Assembly (NCBI GenBank): GCA_011523305.1
Contig: WTHB01000084.1
Coordinates: 1 to 36,415, forward strand
From: Planctomycetaceae bacterium
Lineage (GTDB): Bacteria > Planctomycetota > Planctomycetia > Pirellulales > UBA1268
Length of the DNA stretch: 36,415 nucleotides
Reading direction: 5' to 3'
The translations under genes were made by a program, and so were the position numbers. Positions 30,661 to 36,415 of the stretch are shown piece after piece; the stretch's first letter is position 1, and the number at the start of each line of letters is the position of its first letter. The notes under the pieces are model-generated. The model was not told where the DNA came from. It saw nothing but the letters and a program-made list of their open reading frames with translations, and made no database searches.

Positions 30661-32055
30661 CTAGTCAATGACCGGCAGGCTGCCGTTGGCTCGGCCGGCG
30701 AGGGCACGGTGCACGGCGGGGTCGATATCAAAACCAAAGGTTTCGATTCGGCCGTCCCCGAAGGCCATATTGAAGCCACGAGCGTGGGCACTGCCGTAGG
30801 AATTGTTGTGAAACTCCCCGGCCGTGTCTGGCTTCGGTGGTTCACTCCCCCAGCGAATATTGCTGCTGGAATAGCCTGAATAGAGCACGCCGGCGTCACC
30901 TGGGTCTTGGCCCGTCTCATAGTGATCGGCTGCAACATACTTTTCCCCAAGCAGGTAGACGTTCCCCATACCGTCGAGCACCTTGGCCGAGGCGATTCGG
31001 CCCATCCGGGTGATCACTCCATCCTGAAGATCGGGAATGCCCGAGTCGGCCAGCTCGAGCCGCTCCATCGTCGTGCTGGAATACCAGAGGTCACCGTCAG
31101 CGACCGTGCTTGGTGTATAAATACTGCTATCGATGGGGTTTGTGCAGGAGGGCTTGTTGGGGCAACCACCTACCCTGTCGAGATCATGATGCAGGTGCCC
31201 CGCGTGGCCATGGTTACTCGTGAACGCATTCCACGAAATAACAATCTCGGTGCATTTATCAGGATCGTTACCGGGCATGTGACCAATCAGGACTTTCTGT
31301 TGGCTATCGACGTGTCCATACTTCCGTACGACTTTGGGTGAGAAGCAGACGCCATACGAACCACCGTTCGCGGCATAGTCGGTGCGGGTCGCTTCCGACA
31401 ACGACACCTGCAGGTTGACCGCCGTCCGGAAGTAGGTGTTCCCACCGCCACTTCCACCACCATTTCCGCCACCATTTCCGCCACCTGAATTCAGGCCTGC
31501 GAACATAACGTTCGTGCCACTTGAGGTTTCCACCACACTACCACTTGTGCTGCTCTGCAGTGACGTCATGTCGATCGGCAACGGGTTGACATGCCGGCGA
31601 GACGGACAGTTGAACATCGGCACATTCGCGACCGCAAGTGCCTGATAGGCAGACTCGGCCGTCGCCGAGGTCACACCCTCAACTGAGCCATGGAGCCCTA
31701 ACTCCTCAATGTACGGCAGGATGTTATATGTCCAGCCGCCTGGCTGCCGGCCATCGGCGGTACGTTCTGCCACGCCCAGCCAGAGTGGGCTCCAACCACC
31801 TGTGAGGATGTAACCGGTTTTCGATTCATGCTGCAGAATCCCCAGACTCATTTGCCGGAGGTGGTTCTTGCACGAACTGTTGCGGGACGCCTCGCGAATT
31901 GCCTGGACTGCCGGCAATGCAATAGCCATCAACACCGAAATGATGGCGATGCCGACGATCAGTTCGATGAGCGAAAACGCCTTCCGGACCGTGCCACGCT
32001 GACGGTGGGTGCTTGCTGAAGTCGAAACGGGATAGCGTGTGAAGCGGGTCATCAT
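30661..32055 (-). CDS. DUF1559 protein, array member 4 (Gly-rich linker)
   Basis: About 464 residues if started at ATG 32055, which has AAGG about nine bases upstream; the next codon is also ATG. The frame stays open upstream to 32208 without a convincing start. The prepilin-like segment is KAFSLIELIVGIAIISVLMA, preceded by an unusually long polar leader of some 25 residues (RYPVSTSASTHRQRG). DUF1559 follows, with GGWSPLWLG, QPGGWTYNILPYIEE and NVYLLGEKYVAADHYETG blocks that recur in the next two array members. A low-complexity Gly/Asn linker of about 15 residues is encoded by 12-bp tandem repeats (31457-31486). It is presumably a surface pseudopilin-like protein of unknown role and the most downstream gene of the array. 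Confidence 0.88.
   Translation of the reverse strand: MMTRFTRYPVSTSASTHRQRGTVRKAFSLIELIVGIAIISVLMAIALPAVQAIREASRNSSCKNHLRQMSLGILQHESKTGYILTGGWSPLWLGVAERTADGRQPGGWTYNILPYIEELGLHGSVEGVTSATAESAYQALAVANVPMFNCPSRRHVNPLPIDMTSLQSSTSGSVVETSSGTNVMFAGLNSGGGNGGGNGGGSGGGNTYFRTAVNLQVSLSEATRTDYAANGGSYGVCFSPKVVRKYGHVDSQQKVLIGHMPGNDPDKCTEIVISWNAFTSNHGHAGHLHHDLDRVGGCPNKPSCTNPIDSSIYTPSTVADGDLWYSSTTMERLELADSGIPDLQDGVITRMGRIASAKVLDGMGNVYLLGEKYVAADHYETGQDPGDAGVLYSGYSSSNIRWGSEPPKPDTAGEFHNNSYGSAHARGFNMAFGDGRIETFGFDIDPAVHRALAGRANGSLPVID
31457..31486. repeat. 12-bp tandem repeats encoding a Gly-rich linker
   Basis: Two exact copies of CCACCATTTCCG (31457-31468, 31469-31480) are followed by a partial third, with degenerate copies just before (31442-31456). 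The unit is a multiple of three, so copy-number change would lengthen or shorten the Gly/Asn linker of the DUF1559 protein without a frameshift. Confidence 0.7.
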
Positions 32056-32341
32056 TCCACCAGCCTTTCTGCAGTCGGGCGCCTTTGCCTCCACCCGTCC
32101 TTTCAAACTGGGCAAACCGCGCGCCAATGGCATCCGTTGCCTCAAATTGATTCCGAACGTGATTTTTCGGGCACAAGTTGAGGGCCCTGATTTCTGCCGC
32201 TGCGGCAAAATGCCTCATGCAGGGCAATTTGCGACGGCAACGGGTTCGGGGAGCCCAGGAATTGTGCCGCGAACGTTTCGCCCTCCAGTGCATTATTTGC
32301 GTTGCCCGAAGGTCAGTACAGTTTCATGGGCAGTTTTGACC

Positions 32342-32398
32342 TGTCTGGGGAGACACGCCGACAGGACACCTGGGGACAGTTCCACGCATTGACCCCTG
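32342..32398. repeat. Palindromic intergenic sequence with GGGGACAG motif
   Basis: TGTCT/AGACA (32342-32346 with 32351-32355, loop GGGG) makes a small hairpin, and CTGTC (32341-32345) can alternatively pair with GACAG (32360-32364). It is followed by TGGGGACAGTTCC and, 12 bases further, GACCCCTGTGG. From memory, GGGGACAGT-type sequences often border REP-associated transposase elements. No transposase is present here, so this may be a decayed remnant. Confidence 0.35.
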
Positions 32399-32425
32399 TG
32401 GCATTGCGGCACCATCTGCCCACGC

Positions 32426-32506
32426 AAGCCCGAACCGTGAGCCAGGGTAGGGTGCGACGTTTGCACCTCAGCCAATCCGCATTCCCTCACCCTGCGGTTC
32501 GGGCTT
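32426..32506. repeat. Nested inverted repeat / possible structured RNA or REP-like element
   Basis: AAGCCCGAACCG (32426-32437) and CGGTTCGGGCTT (32495-32506) form a perfect 12-bp outer stem. Inside, AGGGT (32444-32448) pairs with ACCCT (32489-32493), and GGTGC (32451-32455) with GCACC (32463-32467). TTTT (32505-32508) follows on the plus strand. The gene on the left strand ends at 32542, so the element lies directly downstream of a DUF1559 gene and could protect or end its mRNA. It resembles paired extragenic palindromes. No function is established. Confidence 0.6.
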
Positions 32507-32541
32507 TTGTGACGACATTGCCAGATCGTCACTTCTCGGCA

Positions 32542-33789
32542 CTAGAAATTACCGAGCACTTCGCCTTCGAAACGGGGTGTCTTTGCGGCAAGGTTCTTAT
32601 GAACCTCTGGGTCAATGTCGTAACTCATTGACCGGACAGAGCCGTCTCCAAAGGCCGCGTTCCAGACTTCGGCATGAGCGCTGCCGAATGCATTCAACCA
32701 CTCCTCGCCGTCTGCATCCGATTGTGGCGGTTCACTCGCCCAACGAACGTTACTCGCCGAGTAGCCGGCATAGAGGATCGAATTATCTCCCCGATCAACG
32801 CCTCCGTCATACCCATCCGCTCGAACATACTTTTCAGCGATGAGGTAGACATTGGAAAGGCCGTCGAGAACAGCTCCGGCCTGCACCTTTCCCATGCGGT
32901 CAACCATTCCGTCTTGCAGATCGGGAACTCCCGACTCACCCAACTGACTGATGCGCTGACTTTTTCGCCACCGTCTTTTTTCATCACCATCATCAAGATC
33001 TGTGGGGGCGTACAGGATTGCATCCATGAACTCGGTACACGGCCCACTCGTGTCACAGCGTCCAATCGTGTCATGTGGGTGATTCGCATGACCGCTCAAT
33101 GCGGACACAGGAACCAGGATTTCGTTGCAGTTACTTGGGTTGCCCGGCGGCCTGTGCGCAAGCCGCACTTTGCCACTACCGCCAGTGCCGACCAAGGCGA
33201 TAAACTTCTTGATTGGCATTTCAATACAGGCGCCCATCGACCCGCCGCTGGCAGCGTAATCGCAGCGAGTGGCCTGGGTGATTGTGACCGTCGCATCATT
33301 GCCTCCAAACGATGTTCGGAAGCGCACTCCGGACTCTTCATTATCAACACCAGCAAGGGCCTCGCCACCACGCCGCGACGGGCAACCAAACGAAGCGACA
33401 GGTGCTTCGCATAATTGCTCATACGCCGTCTGAGCATCCGCTGCAGAAAGCACGCCGTCCTGCAAGACTACCTCTTCGATATATGGCAAGACGGTGAACG
33501 TCCACCCACCTGGCTGGCTTGAGTCGCTCGCTCGATCCGGAGTTCCCAGCCAATTTTCACTCCACCCGCCCGTGGGAAAGTAGCGGTGCTGCGACTCGTG
33601 CTGAATCATGCCCTTGGCCAACTGAGCCAGGTGGTTTCTGCAGGACGTGCGGCGGGCACCCTCCCGGGCTGATTGCAGTGCAGACAGCAGCATGCTGAAC
33701 ATCACGCTGACCACTCCGATGACCACAATCATCTCAAGCAGCGTAAAACCGCTGCGGCGCGGCTGTTGTAGCGTCTTCCATCGACTCAT
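32542..33789 (-). CDS. DUF1559 protein, array member 3
   Basis: About 415 residues from ATG 33789, supported by GGAG eight to nine bases upstream; the frame is open much further (to 34152) but that part overlaps the neighbouring gene. The prepilin-like segment is RRSGFTLLEMIVVIGVVSVM, with the usual Gly before Phe and Glu at +5 but an atypical LLEMIVV core. DUF1559 follows (LQSAREGARRTSCRNHLAQLAKGMIQHESQ). It shares with the two flanking array members the blocks GGWSENWLG, SQPGGWTFTVLPYIEE, NVYLIAEKYVRADGYDGG, SNVRWASEPP and AFGDGSVRSMSYDIDPEVHKNLA, so the three are clear paralogues. It is presumably exported and surface-exposed. An upstream element contains TTGACA and a small inverted repeat. 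Confidence 0.9.
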   Translation of the reverse strand: MSRWKTLQQPRRSGFTLLEMIVVIGVVSVMFSMLLSALQSAREGARRTSCRNHLAQLAKGMIQHESQHRYFPTGGWSENWLGTPDRASDSSQPGGWTFTVLPYIEEVVLQDGVLSAADAQTAYEQLCEAPVASFGCPSRRGGEALAGVDNEESGVRFRTSFGGNDATVTITQATRCDYAASGGSMGACIEMPIKKFIALVGTGGSGKVRLAHRPPGNPSNCNEILVPVSALSGHANHPHDTIGRCDTSGPCTEFMDAILYAPTDLDDGDEKRRWRKSQRISQLGESGVPDLQDGMVDRMGKVQAGAVLDGLSNVYLIAEKYVRADGYDGGVDRGDNSILYAGYSASNVRWASEPPQSDADGEEWLNAFGSAHAEVWNAAFGDGSVRSMSYDIDPEVHKNLAAKTPRFEGEVLGNF

Positions 33790-33845
33790 CCATGCGTCTC
33801 CATAGGTCGCCGGAGGGGCCCCTGCCTCACCAACCCTTTCAATCC

Positions 33846-33876
33846 TAGCCGATCGTTTTGTCAAGCAAAACGCAGG
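33846..33876 (-). promoter_or_regulatory. Upstream element of a DUF1559 gene (TTGACA within an inverted repeat)
   Basis: On the minus strand CTTGACA (33859-33865) lies inside the inverted repeat CGTTTTG/CAAAACG (33854-33860 with 33866-33872). It is flanked by CCTGCGTTT (33868-33876) and ATCGGCTA (33846-33853). The same three blocks occur in the same order upstream of the DUF1559 gene at 24725-25627. A matching -10 box at normal spacing is weak here, so a regulatory site or an unusual promoter is possible. Confidence 0.4.
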
Positions 33877-33961
33877 CGTATCGAGCGTCCACAAAAAACC
33901 AGTGGGCCGCGAGAAAAGGCGTATCCCGATACAAAACGGGCCCGCGGGACACTGTTGACTG

Positions 33962-35125
33962 TCAGAACGCCTCAAGCACTTCGCCGGCATATCGTGGTGC
34001 CCGTACAGCAAGATTCTTATGCGTCTCGAGGTCGATCTCCAACGAAATGGACCTGACCGATCCGTCTCCGAGGGCAACATTAAACACCCCAGGGTGGGAC
34101 GACCCAAAGATATTTGGGTGATCTTCGTCGGTGTCTTGCAGAGGTTCCTCACTGGCCCAGCGGATGCTGCTACTGGAGAACCCGACCATCATCGGCTGGG
34201 TGTCGCCTGGGTCCGTGCCTGTCTCATATTTTGTTTCGTTGATGTACTTCTCGCCAACCAGATAGACGTTGGAGAGTCCATCTAGGACGTTGCCTGCAGT
34301 CACCTGGCTCATGCGACAACCCATGCCGTTCCCGAGAGAGGGCACACCGTAATCGGTAGCGAAGGTTGTGCCTGCCACCGCTTGGTATGCCTGACTCGCC
34401 CATGTTGCGCCCTGATTCATCGTTGTCGGAGACTGCGCTACCGCATCGACCCCGGTGTCTTCCGCGCCGCAAGGCCCAAGAGTGGCGCCGTTGTACGCAC
34501 CCCCACGAACCAGAGCACTTACTGCAACTGTTGACCCGCCTCCTCCGACACAGATTGGGACGCTGCTGGAATGGAGTGCCGCTGGCAATGCCGCGGCGTA
34601 GTCGTTTCCATCACCGCCCCAGGTAATTGAACCGCCGTTGAGGCAATAGTCTGTCCGAGCCGCTGAGGAAATCGTTACGTTGCTTGGCGTTTTGAAAGAC
34701 GTCGTTGAAACCGGCTTAGGTGTCGGCGGCCGCCTAGTTGGGCACGTAAAGATTAAACCTGTTTCTTCGCACAGAGCCACATAGTCTGCGACGCTGGCCG
34801 TCGAGGGCACGGAGTTGTACAGGTTTTTCTGTTCGGTGAACGGAAGAATTGCGTAAATCCATCCACCAGGCTGAGACTTGCCGACTGGACCAGCTGAGCC
34901 AAGCCAATCCTTCCCCCAGCCACCTGAAGGAAACTTTCGATGCTGGCTTTCATACTGGATGATGCCCTTCGCAATTTGTCCAAGTTGGCTCGAACAGTAG
35001 GTTCGCCGCGATGATTCACGAGCCGTTTGGACGGCCGGAATCGACAATGCAGCAACGATGCCAATGATGGCAATCACGACAAGAAGTTCGATCAGGGTGA
35101 AACCACCAAGACTAGGCTTTGGCAT
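33962..35125 (-). CDS. DUF1559 protein, array member 2
   Basis: 387 residues. ATG 35125 puts the prepilin signal at the very N-terminus (MPKPSLGGFTLIELLVVIAI), a canonical form with Gly before Phe and Glu at +5. DUF1559 continues with IPAVQTARESSRRTYCSSQLGQIAKGIIQYESQ, then GGWGKDWLG, SQPGGWIYAILPFTE, NVYLVGEKYINETKYETG, SIRWASEEP and VALGDGSVRSISLEIDLETHKNLA. The C-terminus (PRYAGEVLEAF) closely matches that of array member 3 (PRFEGEVLGNF), supporting tandem duplication. It lies 41 bases after array member 1 and is probably co-transcribed with it. The downstream gap to array member 3 is 172 bases and holds GC-rich palindromes (around 33940-33955) but no clean intrinsic terminator. Confidence 0.92.
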   Translation of the reverse strand: MPKPSLGGFTLIELLVVIAIIGIVAALSIPAVQTARESSRRTYCSSQLGQIAKGIIQYESQHRKFPSGGWGKDWLGSAGPVGKSQPGGWIYAILPFTEQKNLYNSVPSTASVADYVALCEETGLIFTCPTRRPPTPKPVSTTSFKTPSNVTISSAARTDYCLNGGSITWGGDGNDYAAALPAALHSSSVPICVGGGGSTVAVSALVRGGAYNGATLGPCGAEDTGVDAVAQSPTTMNQGATWASQAYQAVAGTTFATDYGVPSLGNGMGCRMSQVTAGNVLDGLSNVYLVGEKYINETKYETGTDPGDTQPMMVGFSSSSIRWASEEPLQDTDEDHPNIFGSSHPGVFNVALGDGSVRSISLEIDLETHKNLAVRAPRYAGEVLEAF

Positions 35126-35166
35126 CGGTGAAGCCCCTTGTCGTGCCGTTTACAAAATCAAGATTC

Positions 35167-36114
35167 TTAATTGAGATCAGATTCATTAAGGAGCCCCGGC
35201 GCCCAAACAGCCCCGACTGAATCTTTTGAAGAGTCTGATGTTACGATCTGCGCGTAAACACTTGCAGCAATATTTTCAGAGAGAAACCGCGTATGCCCGT
35301 CGCAGAAAACGACCTGGGCTCCGCCGTAGTGACCAGATGATGGGTAGAGTGTAAAAGCGGTTGTGTTGTTGATAATGTTGCCAGCTGGCACAGTCGCTCC
35401 GAGCCCGAAAATTGGAGCCGTCGAATAATCATCAAGCAGACGCCCACTCGCCTGAATGCTTGTCACGGGCATCGTGTCATTCCAACTGGCTAGGCTTGTC
35501 ACCGCAGGCCCGCCCCGCTCCGCAATCAAAAGCGTGGTTGGGGTTCCATCAGCCGACGAGATAGCATCAAGACTGAGTGTCCGCGGCTGAACACCCACAG
35601 CACCGACCGCATCAAACATGACACCGTCGCCTGACCACTGTGAACTGCCGCTACAGGCCGTGGTTCCGCCATTGCCTGCATAGGCTAGTTCTGAGCCACC
35701 CTGAGCTGCGGGTGCAGAAGGGCAGCGATAGAACGGCAACTCAACCGACGGTGGTACAAGGGAGTCTGGAATACCATTGCCGCTGCCATCGGCAGTTTTG
35801 CATGCCTCGTAGACATCTTTTCGCTCCATCATCGGAAGGATCGCGATGGCCCATGATCCCTTCGTAATGGCGCTGTCATTCTTAGGGAGATCGATCCGCC
35901 AGCCCGGCAAACCGTTTTTCTTGCCTTCGAAGTTGATGATGCCGTACCCAATCTGTTTCAGGTTATTTTCACAGGCATTCCGACGGCCAGCCTCTCGGGC
36001 ACTCTGCACCGCTGGCAAAAGTAGCCCCATGAGGATGCCGATCACTGCGATGACAACAAGCAGCTCAACAAGGGTGAAGCCTGCGGGCTGTGAATGGGAT
36101 GGTTTTCGTGGCAT
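35167..36114 (-). CDS. DUF1559 protein, array member 1
   Basis: 315 residues from ATG 36114, chosen for the GAGGTGATC ribosome site just upstream and because it places the prepilin segment (PAGFTLVELLVVIAVIGILM) near the N-terminus. DUF1559 follows as PAVQSAREAGRRNACENNLKQIGYGIINFEG, with the terminal block AQVVFCDGHTRFLSENI of the H-x9-DG type. It is shorter than the other three array members and lacks their GGW and NVYLxGEKY blocks. It belongs to the more common DUF1559 subtype, closer to the protein at 24725-25627. It is the first gene of the leftward array after the partial gene at the window edge. The upstream 193-bp gap (36115-36307) has T-rich plus-strand tracts but no clear promoter or terminator. 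Confidence 0.93.
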   Translation of the reverse strand: MPRKPSHSQPAGFTLVELLVVIAVIGILMGLLLPAVQSAREAGRRNACENNLKQIGYGIINFEGKKNGLPGWRIDLPKNDSAITKGSWAIAILPMMERKDVYEACKTADGSGNGIPDSLVPPSVELPFYRCPSAPAAQGGSELAYAGNGGTTACSGSSQWSGDGVMFDAVGAVGVQPRTLSLDAISSADGTPTTLLIAERGGPAVTSLASWNDTMPVTSIQASGRLLDDYSTAPIFGLGATVPAGNIINNTTAFTLYPSSGHYGGAQVVFCDGHTRFLSENIAASVYAQIVTSDSSKDSVGAVWAPGLLNESDLN

Positions 36115-36307
36115 CTGATCACCTCGCTTGATTGAGGATTCCTGGTTGTGGTGAATGGCCCCCACCTGCCCCGTCACTGCCTGTTGCCCCAACGCTTGGT
36201 GAATCATAACGGCAATTCCGGTGGCTGTGTGCGGCCCTGTTGTTTCTTTTTGGTTTGCTTTGATTGGAGCGGCTGTTTTTTTGTCGGCTGGTTTGCTGGT
36301 CTCTGCC

Positions 36308-36415
36308 CTAATGCGGCACAAATGTCTGTCGCACCGTCACCTGCCGCACCTGCCGGCTGGACGGCTCATAGACGCGGATGCGGACCTCAATGCCCCGAAG
36401 CGGGTACGGGTAGGG
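36308..36415 (-). CDS. C-terminal 35 codons of a gene cut by the window edge, possibly pseudopilin-like
   Basis: Reading leftward from the window edge, one frame is open for 35 codons to a TAG at 36308-36310. It includes RGIEVRIRVYEPSSRQVRQ and ends TFVPH. The pattern of a strand followed by 'RVYEPSSRQVRQVTV' near the C-terminus resembles, from memory, the ends of planctomycete GspJ/type II secretion-like pseudopilins. The gap to the next start (193 bases) makes co-transcription with the DUF1559 array possible. The family call is tentative. Confidence 0.55.
   Translation of the reverse strand, partial: PYPYPLRGIEVRIRVYEPSSRQVRQVTVRQTFVPH

Larger units (their letters stand above)
32056..32541. 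other. 486-bp gene-free stretch within the DUF1559 array
   Basis: No convincing gene is found on either strand; the open frames here lack family similarity, ribosome sites and sensible composition. The right two-thirds contains the palindromic structures listed separately (32342-32398 and 32426-32506). The left third (32056-32300) should contain the promoter and leader of the downstream DUF1559 gene, but no clear -35/-10 pair was seen. Confidence 0.6.

Noticed and set aside
29614-30950. Long open frames on both strands (421 and 409 codons) overlapping the metallophosphoesterase-like gene
   Set aside because: Only the frame chosen (29218-30516) shows phosphoesterase-like motifs and a good ribosome site. 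The others are rich in Arg/Pro/Cys in the way out-of-frame GC-rich DNA is.
32302-32631. Small plus-strand open frame (109 codons) in the DUF1559 array gap
   Set aside because: It runs through palindromic sequence and into the 3' end of the opposite DUF1559 gene, with no ribosome site or family resemblance.
30661-36114. DUF1559 genes as a functional type IV pilus operon
   Set aside because: Only prepilin-like substrates are seen. No ATPase, platform protein, secretin or peptidase is in the window, and DUF1559 proteins are known as dispersed families in Planctomycetes.

Overview
The window looks like a chromosomal segment of a GC-rich planctomycete, most likely of the Pirellulales type. The evidence is family content. 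There are five DUF1559 proteins with type IV prepilin-like N-termini, and an operon combining DUF1501, an IPT/PPC-domain protein, a DUF1549/DUF1553 protein and a cytochrome c/WD40 protein. A Tat-exported Gfo/Idh/MocA oxidoreductase and a sugar-phosphate epimerase fit the same picture. I see no rRNA, tRNA, CRISPR array, intact transposase or phage gene. The placement rests on recognised protein families, not on a database search.

Left part (1-9906): an orphan DNA methyltransferase, a D-tagatose 3-epimerase-type TIM barrel protein and ScpB run rightward, and a CCA-adding-type nucleotidyltransferase converges on ScpB. A small rhodanese diverges from it. Then comes a rightward series: Tat-type Gfo/Idh/MocA oxidoreductase, alanine dehydrogenase, methylthioribose-1-phosphate isomerase and the GTPase Der. 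Middle (9910-22113): an MnmE-like GTPase lacking the usual C-terminus runs leftward. A self-contained rightward unit follows, with its own promoter and a strong intrinsic terminator. It holds two similarly built single-pass membrane proteins with long amphipathic helices. A BCP-type peroxiredoxin comes next. Facing it is the four-gene leftward operon DUF1501 > IPT/PPC > DUF1549/DUF1553 > cytochrome c/WD40, whose products all carry export signals. This is probably a planctomycete-specific envelope system.

Right part (22362-36415): a SpoIIAA-like protein converges on a short UvrC. Next is a leftward DUF1559-plus-lipoprotein pair with a good promoter. Two alpha-D-phosphohexomutases diverge from a promoter region flanked by a 10-bp inverted repeat, and the rightward one meets a degenerate metallophosphoesterase-like gene. 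The right end is an array of four consecutive leftward DUF1559 genes. It is interrupted by a 486-bp gene-free stretch with nested inverted repeats, and is preceded at the window edge by the last 35 codons of another gene.

Two patterns stand out. All five convergent gene pairs are separated by only 3-21 bases, leaving no room for ordinary terminators, and two of these genes (mnmE-like and uvrC) lack their family's C-terminal module. The tandem membrane-protein unit at 11130-13082 and the four-gene export operon at 13649-22113 are the best candidates for undescribed biology.
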